Assembly: GCF_963924675.1 (NCBI RefSeq)
Contig: NC_089219.1
Coordinates: 145,410,288 to 145,474,287, forward strand
Length of the DNA stretch: 64,000 bases
Direction of reading: 5' to 3'
DNA from: Phocoena phocoena
Taxonomy: Eukaryota; Chordata; Mammalia; Artiodactyla; Phocoenidae
A program made the position numbers and the translations under genes. Below the pieces are notes generated by a model, which had not been told where the DNA came from, did not search any database, and saw only the letters and a list, made by a program, of their open reading frames with translations. Below are positions 32,673 to 44,715 of this stretch, piece by piece (position 1 is the stretch's first letter; each line of letters starts with the position of its first letter).

Positions 32673-33014
32673 TGTTATTATAAATGTGAACGTTTTTCAC
32701 AGCTCTTCAATTCTCTGATCTTAAGCTCTGTGTCTGCAATCGATGATGATGAAGATGATGATCACGATGGGGATGTTACACTTTAAAAGCCCCTTTTCTC
32801 CTGTTGTCATTCCCTGTTGACCAAGGGTTCTACAGAAGAGGCGTGTACCTGGTTGCATAAAAGTTAATCATGGAGGAAGCCCCACGTTACCTTCGTCAGC
32901 CTGGGACACACCTGCCTGGATAGACTATCTCTTTCCCTCAATTTCCAGCACATAGTCTTGGCCTCTGTTTCCTGATCTGAAAAGTTGCCGTAGCCACGTT
33001 GGATCACTGTGGGG

Positions 33015-33110
33015 AATAAAGTCATTCACTTATTCATCAAATATTTATTGAGTGCCTGCTACATGCCAGGCATTGTTCAAGGTGCTAGGAAGACAGAAAT
33101 GAGCAAGGCC
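33015..33110 (-). repeat. L2 3' end, reverse
   Basis: 'aaatatttattgagtgcctg' and 'ctacatgccaggcattgttc' are the L2 terminus read in reverse. Confidence 0.85.
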
Positions 33111-35578
33111 AACAAAGGCTCCACACTGGGCACTTAGCAGATACCCGAACATTAATTTATCCTCTTACATTTAATTTAAATTAAATTAAAGTAAGGCTGG
33201 TGTGGAAACCCAAAAAGATTCTCAATTCAGAAGGACCAGTGTTGTTGCTTTCGCACCCTTTTAAAGAATTAGGGAAAAAATATTGACCTTTACCAGTTCA
33301 TCGTCCATGTGTAGAGGGAAGCCAACATCTTCTTTTCCCTTTCATTCTGGCCTTGAAAGGGGAGAGCCTGGGAGAACGGGGACCATGTACTTTCATTTTT
33401 ACATATAAAGCTTTAGTTTTAATTTTCACATTCCCCACAGCACACTTCTGCACTGGCTCCACTTCATGTACTGACATGTAGAACTAAAAGGAAACACAAA
33501 ATGAAAATGAAACAATGTTCCACCTGAGTCACTGTGTTTCTCCTTTATCACCAAAGCAATGTACTCCCACACAATTGAGGCTTGTTCTATTTAGGTTTTA
33601 AAACGTCATCTTTGTAATTAAAGCACACTATTATTGCTATAAAGTAAACAACTGGAAAACACGTTCTTAGAAACATGTTTCTGATTCATAAATATTTGGA
33701 TGGTGAAGTCACAGAGGTGGAATGCTAACCTTGCTAACATGCTGATGATAAGGATCAGTAGACGCTAATATTACACAGTGAAAGGTTAGCCTTAGTCTGG
33801 AGCAGAAAAATAAGGTGGAAAATTGGGCAGTTATTTTGTAATGCTCAGTTGGAATAATACAGGTTTTAAAAAATAAATACTCTTTTCTAATGTTGTAATT
33901 CACTTGTATTTATTAATTCATTTAAGGAGTATTTACTGAGTGCCAGCCTCCTGGCTTGACACACCGGGTCCTTCTCTGCCCCTCTTTCCAGCTCAGCGGG
34001 AGCCGCTCCCCACCAGCACTACAAGCCTCAGCCGCTTGAGGCGCTAATACTTTCAGTTTCTCACTGAGCCTTTCACATTGCTACATTGTTGCCTGTGCTG
34101 ATCCTTCTGCCTGGAATTTCCTCCTCTTCCCCACAACCCAGCCCTCTCCGCCTGGAAAATTGCAATTTTATTTTATCTTTCAAAATTCAGTTCCAAAGTC
34201 ACTTTCTCATCTATGTAATTTTAGTCACAACCAGGATTAGCTATGTCATTTGTAATGTAAATGAAAACATGGATCCCTTTGTTCAAAAATGATTAAGAAT
34301 TTCAAGCTGTTGACAGCAGCACATTAAACAAGCGTGGGACCTTTAAAGAGTGGGACTGCAGATCACATGCTCGTGGAGCCAGCCCTGGTCACACCTTTTC
34401 TGTGTTCCCATAATTCTTAGTCGATATTGTATCTTGGCCATTCAACATCTATCCACCCCAATTTAGGTACTGGTTTCCCAGTTTTCCACTGGGAAAGCCA
34501 TTCCCCTCACACTCCTGGTCCATGTGCTTTGAGGGATCAGTTCGCAAACCATGCCAGGGCCCAGGGTGATTGGTCCAGGAAAGGGCTTGGTATCCAGTCG
34601 AAGCCAAGGAGCTGCTGGGAGCATTTGGCTGGGGCTGCTGGAGACTCACTCCCTTTCCTGCTGGACTCGAATGTGTGAATGGGGGGGGTGGGAGTGGGGG
34701 GTGGGCTGTGAGCCAGAGGTTGCTGGGGGAGTCACATGGAGCAGGAAATAAAGGGCAGAGCCAAGACATGAGAGGCTCTGCCGCAGGGGGGGCCTGCAAC
34801 CACTTTTCAGTTATCTGAGCTAGTAAATCACCCCTTTTTGCTTAAGCCATTTGGAAATGGGTTTTCTGACACTTGCAAACAAGAATCCTAGGGGATACAC
34901 ACCTATCTGGTCCTTATACATTTTTGTATGTGTTCCCTCACTGTTCTATGAGTTCCTTGGGGGCAAGAAGCTTGTTTTTTTCATCTTACCATCCCTGGGT
35001 CTTTGGGATAGTATTAAAATATCCTTTCAGTTTTAAAATAAATGGAATGATTGTGGTAGTGGATGGAAAAACAACAGTTGGTAACTTTATCTCCATTACC
35101 CCAATTTTTGTTGTGCAATAACTGGTCTTTAACATCAAGATATCTGTGGGCCCCTGCCACATTTTCATTCAGTTCAGTACATGCCAAGTCCAGATGAGCA
35201 GGTGATAGGTTGGTAGGTAAATTCTGCTCACAGGAGCTGGCCACACTCTCTTCTTTCTCCTAAGCGGGGAGCCTGTGAGGGGCCTACAAAGCACATGTAC
35301 ACTCATTAGCTCCAGTGTATCCCATACACCCCGAGACGGGATCAGGGCAGGGAGAGTTTTCTCTGCTTTAGAGAATGGAAGTTGAGAGAAGAGTCTGAGC
35401 AGTTTTGTCAAGAACATCGCTGTCCAATACGATAGCTACCTGCCGCCTATGGCCATCGAGCACTTGAACGTGGCTAATCCAAAGAGAGATGTGCTGGAAG
35501 TGTAAAATACAACTGGGTTTCGAAGACTTAGGACAAAAAAAAAGAAAGAATGTAAAATAGCACATTAAAAATTTTTAC
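33111..35578. other. Intergenic with L2 fragments
   Basis: No gene. Forward L2-like text occurs at about 34050-34230 ('ttctgcctggaatttcctcc') and 34900-35010 ('gttccttgggggcaagaag'). A G-rich tract lies at 34681-34702. The rest is unassigned. Confidence 0.5.
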
Positions 35579-35579
35579 A

Positions 35580-35793
35580 GGGCTTCCCTGGTGGCGCAGT
35601 GGTAGAGAGTCTGCCTGCCGATGCAGGGGACACGAGTTCGTGCCCTGGTCCGGGAAGATCCCACATGCCGCGGAGCGGCTGGGCCCATGAACCATGGCCG
35701 CTGGGCCTGCGCGTCTGCAGCCTGTGCTCCGCAACGGGAGAGACCACAACAGTGAGAGGCCCGCGTACTGCAAAAAAAAAAAAAAAAAAAAAA
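35580..35793 (+). repeat. CHR-type SINE, forward
   Basis: It starts GGGCTTCCCTGGTGGCGCAG and ends CGTACTGC plus a long A-run. I could not identify a convincing target duplication. Confidence 0.94.
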
Positions 35794-36350
35794 TGTGTGC
35801 ACAAGATTAACAATTTTCCAATAGTTTGGGAGTCTAAGAAAACCAACGTTGTTCACCCCACACTCATGCCATTTTTCAGAGACCACTACTTTCACCTGCC
35901 TGTTTTAAAAATTATTTTAAAAAATTATTTAGATTAAAAAAAAACCCAATTTCTTGGTCAGTTTAAGACATTGTCTATTGACTCATCTCCATAAAATATG
36001 AGGATGTTAGCTTCCTACTTCCCTGCCCCCAGCTTTCTGATTTATAATTTAGTTCTACTGGTTCCCTCTGTACACTTACATGATATATCCTGTTTCTTTT
36101 CCATCTATGCAGTACCTTTTAACTCCCCACTATGTGAGCTGAGGATATTAGCACAGTTCCCTTCTTTTCATCTCTCCCTTCTACTTCCCATTATCTGTCA
36201 TTTGTGCCTGTACCTTTACATCAGGAAGGAAAGCATCTACAATCAGCTCTGTCACCATCATTGTCATCCTTGCTTTGTGGGTAGTTTGATTTCGAGAGTG
36301 AAAAGCTAATAGACAGGGTTTGCATTATTATGACTATGTAAATTGGGGTT
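35794..36350. other. Intergenic, nothing recognised
   Basis: AT-rich to mixed sequence with no supported feature. Confidence 0.4.
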
Positions 36351-36351
36351 A

Positions 36352-36840
36352 CAGATCTTCCTCAACTTACGATGGGGTTACATCTCAATAAACCCATCAT
36401 AAGTTGAGAATATCGTTAAGTCAAAAATGCATTTAATACACCTAACATACCAAACATCATAGCTTAGCCTCACCTCCCTGAAATGTGCTCAGAATACTTA
36501 CATTAGCCTACAGTTGGGCAAAATCATCTAACACAAAGCTCATTTTATAATAAAGTATTGAATATCTCATGTAATTTATTGAACACTGTACTGAAAGTGA
36601 AAAACACAATGGCTGTAAATGTATCAGTTGTTTACTCTTGTGGTCATGTGGTTGAGGAGGTGCTGCGGCTCACTGCCAGGGCCCAGCATCTGGAGAGAGT
36701 ATCATACTGTGTATCACTAACCTGAGAAAAGATCACAATTCAAAATTTGAAGCACGGTTTCTATGGAATGCGTATCACTTTCAAATCATCATAAAGTTGA
36801 AACGTTGTTAAGTGGAACCAACGAAAGTCGGGACCGTCTG
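36352..36840. mobile_element. Tigger-like (TcMar) non-autonomous DNA transposon, complete ends
   Basis: The element is flanked by TA on both sides (36350-36351 and 36841-36842), the mariner-type target. Its two ends, CAGATCTTCCTCAACTTACG and the reverse complement of the CGAAAGTCGGGACCGTCTG end, are imperfect inverted repeats of about 25 bases. The internal text ('aacccatcataagttgagaa', 'cctacagttgggcaaaatc') is familiar from human Tigger-derived MITEs. No transposase ORF is present. Confidence 0.8.
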
Positions 36841-36842
36841 TA

Positions 36843-37885
36843 CCGTGATGCCCAGGGTCAGGCTAGGATTATATTTCCTTCTCTGCCAGGTCAAAATCAC
36901 CACCTCTCTGCCATTAAAAGTAGAACATGCTTAGCAGAACCAGTCGCCTGGATTTTCTCTTTTGCTCAAAATGATGCTATGTTTTAGTTGGCTTCAAATT
37001 GGGACAATCATTTTCTTTTTAAAAATATAACTATGTCTGCATAGTTTTGAAAAGGAAGCTTTGACCACCTATGAAGACTACTAAAATGTGGCATTGTATT
37101 GAGCATTTGAAGAAGAGATTATGCAGATGGTGGAAGAAGAGAACTAAATCCAAAATGTCCAGAGTTGGAATCGATAGATAACGTCCAAAAATGGAAAAAT
37201 CAGGAAGTTAGCAGAATAAGCGTATTATTTATAAATACAGAGAAGAAATGGCTAAAAGAATGGAAAACAATTGCCTTCAAGGAGTGGAAATCAGGGGTGG
37301 AGCTACCTGGTCTGGAAGACTGCTGCGTTTTACATTTTGGAGCCTTGTAGTGTTCCTGGACTTTTAAAACTTTGTACATGTATTACTTTGATAAGAATTA
37401 CAATTAAATTTAAAAAGAGAGTAACTATCCCTTTCATCCCACTCCCAAGATAATCACTGCTGACCCAATCTAACAGCTGAGACTGAGACGTTAAAAAGAG
37501 GATGGGGGCTCTTTGTGTGTGGGTGAGCCTCATGGTCTGGTGGTAATGCCCCAGGGTGATGCGATGGGATTCTTCATTGGAAGACCTCAATGTTATAAAC
37601 CCTATCTTTTCTCTAACTTCCCTTTGATGGGGACTGATGGAAACCTGCCTGGTTGGGGGCTGTCTGTGAGCAGGGTAGGAAGTGTGCCGAGCGTCCCAGA
37701 GTTCAGAATGTGCAGAATCTCATTTAAGCCCCTCATTTTCATCCAAGTCCACACCCTGCCTGGAATCTTCATGTCCTGAGCCTCTCCAGTTTCAGTTTTC
37801 CTTCAAGAGAAGCGTCTCAGGGTGGGAATGTAGTCATCTGGCTGCAGAGGGTAGGGTAAGCTACTTAGGGGGTCACTCTCTTGAT
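36843..37885. other. Intergenic, nothing recognised
   Basis: No coding signal. Only short ORFs on both strands. Confidence 0.4.
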
Positions 37886-37889
37886 TTAG

Positions 37890-38045
37890 ATTTTTTTTTA
37901 AACATCTTTATCAGAGTATAATTGCTTTACAATTGTGTGTTAGTTTCTGCTTTATAACAAAGTGAATCGGCTATACATATACATATATCCCCATATCTCC
38001 TCCCTCTTGCGTCTCCCTCCCACCCTCCCTGTCCCACCCCTTGAT
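37890..38045 (-). repeat. L1 3' UTR fragment, reverse
   Basis: 'tttatcagagtataattgct', 'gtgttagtttctgctttata' and the pyrimidine-rich end at 38000-38040 match the artiodactyl L1 3' end in reverse. Confidence 0.85.
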
Positions 38046-40695
38046 TCAGATTTACAAGTAGTCTCCCTGGTTTCAGCCTCACCCCTCACCTCCTGCAGTT
38101 ACTGGTGCCCCCAGATCCTGAGCCCCACAGGGGTCTGGAGAGAGAGCTCCATCCCCGGGCAACAGGCACCTCAGCTGGGCTCCTTCTGCTTTGCTAAATT
38201 AATTACATGTGCCCCAACCCATGCCTGCTTTCCATCTTCTACAATTCTGCTGATATCTCTCGTCTGTTGTTATCTATCCTCCTGTCCTTTCTGTTCTTAT
38301 AAGTTAATACAATTTTTCTTTTTTTATCTCTTTGGTGTTATTTTCAAGGGGCTTGTGGAGAGAGAGATACATGGAGATACCCATGGTTTTGGGTTTTTTT
38401 TTTTTTTTTTTTTGGTTTCTAACAACAATCAGTTATTATCTCTTGCAAGTTTTCAGGGTTGGTAGAACTAGATAAGACAAGGAAGGGAAGTTCTAGTCCA
38501 ACTCACATATATGCAGACAGTTGAAGATTGGCTGTCTGGGTTGGGTTGGAGTCCCTGAGTGGGGCTCACTTTCATGTGTCTTTTTTTTTTAATGAGTGTG
38601 TGAATGAACGAATGGTTAATGCTCCATTTTAACTGAAGTTGCAATTGATTTTAAAACAGCGAGGCTGGATTTTATTTACCATTTTTTGCTCTCCGTTGTG
38701 AGTTCACATTCTGGGGTATTACCCTGTTAGCAATACTCTGTCCCTCAGCCTACTTCCCTGAGCTGAGCCTGTAGGCTACTAAACATGTGGGTTGGTCACA
38801 AGAGGCCAGGCTAGAGACTGGTTTGTGTCATGTAACCCACCCTTATGGAAGAAACCCTAACTTCTGTAAAAGGCCAGTTGAAGTCAGTTGTTTGGAATGC
38901 AAAACATATTTTTCTATAGAAACAATATAATAAAGGAATATTTTAGTACCCAGGCCAGCTTTCAAGAGTCTTTTTTAAGCTCATAGTTATGACTATTCTT
39001 TATTTATTAATGTACTCATGTCATAAATTTATTGAACACCAGTTACGTGTGATTTGAGCTTTATATTATTATAGGAGCCTATCAAACACAATCGTTTAAA
39101 TACATCACTTTGCTCAATTATTAGCCTCCACTGATTTTAACTTCCAAATGGTCATACCTTTTCTAAACGTAACGCTCTTCATCTCTCCTTCCCCTGACTC
39201 ACCCACCCCACCTTCAGAGAAAAAAGCGAAGCCCGTGTCAGAGTCAGTGTAAGTGTTCATTTGTCAGAGACGGAAAATGCCCACTGATGCTCGCTGCACC
39301 CAGAGGGCTCCTCTACCCAGGGAAGGGCCCTCCTCGAAAGTAATCATAATACTTTCTCCAGGGCACTGCAGTGACTTGGGCGAAACTGGGAATTAGCTCT
39401 TCATCAACTGTCTTTGGGGTTTCTAAGTCTGTAGCACTGACATGAACAAAAAAATCACTTTTTAAGGCTTATCGCCGATAACTGTTGGTTACTTTTTGCT
39501 TTCGCATAAAATTCCGAGGTGATTGGAGCATGTTGACAGTGCAGCACTTCATATGTTTATTTTCTTGTACTCCGATTCACCCCTGGCTTGCAGAGAGCAA
39601 TGCCCTCACTCAAGAGGAGAGGGCACAAACTATTCCGCAGGGGACATTTGAATCTCTCACCAAACTAAGTTCTTTGGCACTTTCTCCAAGGTTATTCTGG
39701 GCAGGAGTACCATCCAAGATAGAAAACATACTGATACAGTCATTTGTTCATGTGTTCTTTCACTCACCAAATACTCACTGAAGGCTTACTATGTGCCAGG
39801 CACCGTGCTCAGGGCTGCGGATGCCCTCCTGGATCTAACCTCCGCACCATCAACTCTGCACCATCGACTCTGTACCATGTCCCAAGAATAGTGTTCCTTC
39901 CCACTGACCTCCCTCCCACCCCAGATAAAGCTCTACCAGCTTGGGAGAGAAGGGAGAATCAGGACAGGGAGAAATGGGGGGAGCTGCCTGTGTGGGTCTC
40001 CCTCCATCTCCAGTGTGGCTCCGGGCTCAGAAGATCATAGAAGCCCCATGAAAGTTTGAGTAAACTCAGAACAGAGGAGACTTGTATCTCCTACCACAAG
40101 TAACTTCCCAGAGAAGCCTGTGTGTGAGGGTAAAGAGGCATGGCTGAGTGACACATCCAGGTAGATGGACCCAGAACAGCCTCATGGCATGGTGCACAAA
40201 GAGTAGCCAAGACCCCAGCTGCCCACAGGCGGGACCCAGGAGAGTCGAGAGAGGCTGGAGAACCCAACAAGTTTGGGGAAAAGGAAGATGCAGAGGGCAT
40301 GGGAAGCCACAACAATACCTGGGTCATTTAGGAGGAAGTCAGGGGGACAAATGCCAATGATCAAAGGCTAAGGGGACCCTACACCTTAGCAAAACCATTA
40401 TTTTGAGAAAGGGACCCAAGGGCAGAATGCTGAATTTGACTGAATGGATAACCTGAAATGATTCCATAATCATTAATCTGGCCGAGTTCATCCCAAGAAG
40501 ACTAGATTATGATTCCTGTGACAGATGAATAATTACAAAATATAATTGATTACATTTTATGCATAAGAGTATGAAATTTGCTCCTGCTTCACAAACAAGT
40601 AAATTGAAAAATCACACATCTTCATAAATTCTCTGGGGGAAACAAACAGGTGGTAAAAGAGAGGCTGAGAGGGAGGATCTATGTTGGATGGGTGG
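38046..40695. other. Intergenic, few recognised elements
   Basis: No gene. A T-run lies at 38393-38414. A short reverse L2/MIR end lies at about 39755-39815 ('ttactatgtgccaggcaccg'). The rest is unassigned. Confidence 0.45.
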
Positions 40696-40710
40696 TGTGA
40701 GGAGGGCCCT

Positions 40711-40936
40711 TTTTTTTTTTTTTGCAGTACGTGGGCCTCTCACTGTTGTGGCCTCTCCCGTTGTGGACCACAGGCTCTGGACACGCAGGCTCAGCGGCCA
40801 TGACTCACGGGCCCAGCCGCTCTGTGGCATGTGGTATCCTCCCGGACCGGGGCACGAACCCATGTCCCCTGTATCGGCAGGCGGACTCTCAACCACTGAG
40901 CCACCAGGGAAGCCCACTGCACCACCAGGGAAGCCC
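40711..40936 (-). repeat. CHR-type SINE, reverse, with duplicated head
   Basis: A T-run, then GCAGTACGTGGGCCTC, ending CCACCAGGGAAGCCC at 40915. The head segment CACCAGGGAAGCCC is then repeated through 40936. Both copies lie inside the target duplication AGGAGGGCCCTTT (40700-40712 and 40937-40949). Confidence 0.93.
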
Positions 40937-40949
40937 AGGAGGGCCCTTT

Positions 40950-41640
40950 AAAGAGGGCTCTTGGTAAGCTGAAGCCTGAAGGATGAGAAGGAGCCAGCCA
41001 CACAAAGAGGTATAAGAGGCAGAAGGAACAGCGTGAGCCAAGGTCCTGAGGCAGGAAAGAGCTCTTCTGTTTGAGGAACTACAGGAAGTTCAGTGTGACA
41101 AGCATAGTGAGCAAGGGAGGGAGCAAAGACGAGTTTGGGGTGGTGGATAGGCAGGTGGATCCAGCAGGGCCTTTGGGTCCTTCTGTACTTAGCAGCCCCA
41201 AAGCCACCACAAACAGAAAAAGTCCTTCTTCAACCCCTGGTTTCATTAATAAGCCTCCCTCTTTCCCCACTATGCTTGTGGTTCTGCCTCACTGCGGAGG
41301 CCCATCTCCCCTGTGCCTTTGGAGGCCTCCCTGGACCTCAGAACACACCTTCCCTTGTGGAGTTCTCTTCAGCTCCTCCTGTTGGTTTTCAGCAGGTTGG
41401 AGAGGGGGCACCATTAGGTGGTCAGAAGGATTAAAAATGGGCAGATTCCTCAGTCTCCCTCCCAGGCATTCTCATGTAGGAGGCCTGGCTGGGGCCCTGC
41501 AATCTGCACAATTAACAGGCTCTCACAAGAGTTTGATGCAGGTGGCCTGGGAGCCACACCTGGAGAAACTCCAGGTGAAAGAGAGGAGTCAGATTTAGGC
41601 AGGAAGGAGACAGAGAGGGGCAACTTAATTTTTGACCCTA
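40950..41640. other. Intergenic, old unassigned repeat then unique sequence
   Basis: Bases 40960-41130 read like an ancient repeat ('gtcctgaggcaggaaagagc'). No gene is supported in the remainder. Confidence 0.45.
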
Positions 41641-41646
41641 GGGTAA

Positions 41647-42076
41647 TGTGATGTTTAATTTTGTTTGTCAACTTGACTGGGCCACAGGATGCCCAGATAT
41701 TTTGTCAAACATTATTCTGGATGTTTTTGGATTAGTTTAACGTTTTAATTAATAGACTAATTGCCCTATTAATGTGGGTGGGCCATATCCAATCAGTTGA
41801 AGGCCTTTGAGCTAAGACTTGAACTGACACATCAGCTCTTCCTGGGTTTCAAGCCTGCTGGCCTCCAGACTGGAACTATACCACCAGCTCTCCTGGGTCT
41901 CCAGCTTGCTGACTGCTGATCTGAGGACTGGCAAGCCTCCATAATTGTGTGAGCCAATTCCTTATAATAAATCTATCTATTTATCTATCTATCTGTTATC
42001 TATTTTTCTGTCTATCTATCATCTATCTATCTATCTCCTGTTGGTTCTGTTTCTCTTGAGAACCCCAACTAATACA
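41647..42076 (+). repeat. Solo LTR of the MLT2 (ERVL) type
   Basis: It runs from TGTGATGTTTAATTTTG to CTAATACA, starting TG and ending CA. It includes 'gtcaacttgactgggccaca', 'atccaatcagttgaaggcct' and 'cataattgtgtgagccaatt', with an AATAAA signal. A 5-bp target duplication with one mismatch (GGTAA at 41642-41646, GGTAG at 42077-42081) marks a complete solo LTR. No internal viral genes are present. Confidence 0.88.
41968..42040. repeat. (TCTA)n microsatellite inside the LTR
   Basis: An interrupted TCTA/ATCT tetranucleotide run just 3' of the LTR poly(A) signal. Confidence 0.93.
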
Positions 42077-42229
42077 GGTAGTAACAGCTGTTTTCTCTTT
42101 TCAGTATGGTCAGAACTTTGTAGTACAGGGGGGAAAACAATACCTGATGGTAAAGGTTGTTAATAAATATTGTTATGAGAAATTGAGAAGTGCTATGTGA
42201 GATGGGTTCTTTGGGAGACTTTAAAAAAT

Positions 42230-42640
42230 AATTGTAGCTACTATTTATGAATACCCTCTCGTGGTGTTTTATCTCCTCCCCCTTTTAAATACTTATGTAA
42301 CGTCTGTTTTTTTGTTTTTTTTTTCCGGTACGCGGGCCTCTCACTGTTGTGGCCTCTCCTGCTGCGGAGCACAGGCTCCGGACGCGCAGGCTCAGCAGCC
42401 ATGGCTCACGGGCCCAGCCGCTCCGCGGCACGTGGGATCTTCCCGGACCGGGGCACGAACCCGTGTCCCCTGCATCGGCAGGCGGACTCTCAACCACTGC
42501 GCCACCAGAGTAGCCCTGGCTTTCTTTTAAGTATAATCTCCATGAGGGCAGAGATCCTGTCTGTTTCAGTCAACACTGTACCTGTGGGAGAGAGCCTGGT
42601 ACACAGTAGGTGCTTGGTAAATACTTTCTGAGTGTGTCCG
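42230..42640 (+). repeat. L2 3' end split by a SINE
   Basis: L2-like text lies on the right of the SINE: 'ataatctccatgagggcaga', 'gatcctgtctgtttcagt' and 'acacagtaggtgcttggtaa'. The left part (42230-42305) is weaker. Forward orientation. Confidence 0.7.
42309..42516 (-). repeat. CHR-type SINE, reverse
   Basis: A T-rich start, then CCGGTACGCGGGCCTC, ending CGCCACCAGAGTAGCCC. It is nearly full length with a mutated head. Confidence 0.94.
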
Positions 42641-43830
42641 TCGATTTATTTCTCATCTTCACAACCATGCCACGTGCTCGGTACTGTGATTTCCATTTTT
42701 AAAAAAGCAAACTGATGCTCAGCTTGAGCGCTGTTGCCCTCTGATTACAGTGCCCCAGCCCCACCCCTTCCATCCATGTCCGCCCTGCTCCGGGCCCTGG
42801 GAGGCTGACCTCTACAGACAGATAACCTGGGCTCCTGGACAGGGAAGGAGAGGCCAAAGTTAGGACCTCTGTTCCAGGGTATGGTTCCGACAGTGGCTGC
42901 GTCCTCCAGGGCCACAGCTCCTTTTAGGTGGGCCCTGTTTTATGGTTCCAGCTTTCAACAGGATCCAATAAAATATTCCCTCCTCTTTCCCTTCAGGCCT
43001 GGGGTGGTAATGGCTTCCTGCTATAACTGTCTCTCTGTATTTCATCCTCCCCTGTTGGTTGCCTTAATGCTGTCAAAGCCTCAGTTAAAATTCCCTCTAT
43101 TAAACTCTCCTCAGTTAAACCCCTTGTCTCTGCCGTCATTTTCCTGCTGGGATCCTAACTGATGAAGAGAAACTAGATAACAAAATCACACAGCTAAAAG
43201 GTGGTAGAGGCAGGATTTGAACCCAGGTGCGTCTAGGTTTGAAGCCTGTTTTCATTTTGTTATACTTCACGACCTTTCCTCTTCTCTCAGGAGTTGGTTA
43301 GAAATAAACCTGCTCCATGACATTCTATGATCTCTTCTAGAACATTCTACAAGCCTGGCATTCTTTAGCCATCCCTCCTCCCAGAGAGGAAGACTGGTGG
43401 CATGGAAATAGGGCTTGGCCTTCTGTGGCCCCAGAGACCCAAATTTGAATCCAAGCTCTGCTAGGAGCTATGTGACTCTGAGCAAGGGGCTTGACTTCTC
43501 TGAGCCTCTGTTTCCTGGTTTGCAAAGTGGGTCCATACCACAGCATGCAGGAATGAGAAGTAAATAAATCAGTGTATTTATATCATGAGATTGGTAAAGT
43601 TGGTGTCTCTCGTCCCTCCTCAGTCGGGTCTTGTGGCAGCGCCTGAATACCTCCCTGAAATCACTCAGTCTCTTTTTTTGGGTTAAAAAAAACTGCTGCT
43701 CAATCTCTGTGCAGGGAGAGCTGTCAGGGGTTCTGACTGCTAAAAAAATGTGGGCATGTTTCAGAAGGATGCTTCCAGCGTCCTCAGCTCAGGAGACAGA
43801 TCTTTTCTCCCAAGCTTTCTTTCAGCATTT
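42641..43830. other. Intergenic with old repeat fragments
   Basis: MIR blocks occur at about 43170-43250 (reverse, 'ggcaggatttgaacccaggt') and 43425-43560 (forward, 'gagcctctgtttcctggttt'). Bases 42850-43160 end in 'gggatcctaactgatga' and resemble an ancient LTR or DNA element that I cannot name. Confidence 0.5.
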
Positions 43831-43835
43831 AGTTT

Positions 43836-44214
43836 AGTTTTGTTTTGTTTATAAAGTTTTTTTCTTTAATTTTTAATTTATTTTATTTTTGGCTGTGTTG
43901 GGTCTTTGTTGCTGTGTGCGGGCTTTCTCTAGTTGCGGTGAGCGGGGGCTACTCTTCGCTGCGGTGCACGGGCTTCTCATTGCGGTGGCTTCTCTTGTTG
44001 CGGAGCACGGGCTCTAGGCGCGTGGGCTTCCGTAGGTGTGGTACACGGGCTCAGTAGCTGTGGCTCGTGGGCTCTAGAGCACAGGCTCAGTAGTTGTGGC
44101 GCACGGGCTTAGTTGCTTCGCGGCATGTGGGATCTTCCCGGACCGGGGCTCACACCCGTGTCCCCTGCATTGGCAGGCAGATTCTCAACCACTGCGCCAC
44201 TAGGGAAGCCCCAG
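43836..44214 (-). repeat. Longer CHR-type SINE, reverse
   Basis: It has the same long form as the copy at 9121: GGCTGTGTTGGGTCTTTG, then TCTCTAGTTGCGGTGAG, ending CACTAGGGAAGCCCC. The target duplication GCATTTAGTTT is at 43825-43835 and 44215-44225. Confidence 0.94.
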
Positions 44215-44526
44215 GCATTTAGTTTTGACTCTCTCGTGACATGGCCCATGGTGAATCTCATGACCAGTGTGTTTTTTCTCCAGCGCTGACTGTAACTAAA
44301 GTAGGGCATTATGGGGCCAGCCCACAGAGCCCTCCTCTTGGAGAATTTCTAGAGGTTGCACTGCTTTACAAGGGTGCAGTGGGTTTGAGATCCATTGGTT
44401 GGTGATCTTTGTCTCTTAATAAACCTCACAATGTGTAATTGAAAACACATTATTGCAAGCTCACTAGTACAGAATCCCAGAGATGGTGCAAAATGAGGGT
44501 TAAAAAAGTGAGGTGAGGTGGGTAAG

Positions 44527-44712
44527 GACTGCCAGATAAAGTACAAGATGCCCAGGTTAATTTTATTTCAGACAAACAACAAATAAATTTTAGTATAAGT
44601 ATGTCCCATGCAATATGTGGGATATACTTATACTAAAAATTCTTCATCTTTATCTCAAATTCTCATTTACTTGGGCATCATGTATTTTTATTTGCTAAAT
44701 CGGGAAGCCCTC
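44527..44712. mobile_element. Palindromic MITE-like element
   Basis: Two arms of about 85-90 bases fold back on each other around 44612. The inner stem TTTTAGTATAAGTAT pairs perfectly with ATACTTATACTAAAA. The outer arms carry GATGCCCAGGTTAA and TTTACTTGGGCATC. There is no ORF. It resembles an old fold-back DNA element common in mammals. The family name is uncertain. Confidence 0.75.
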
Positions 44713-44715
44713 TAG

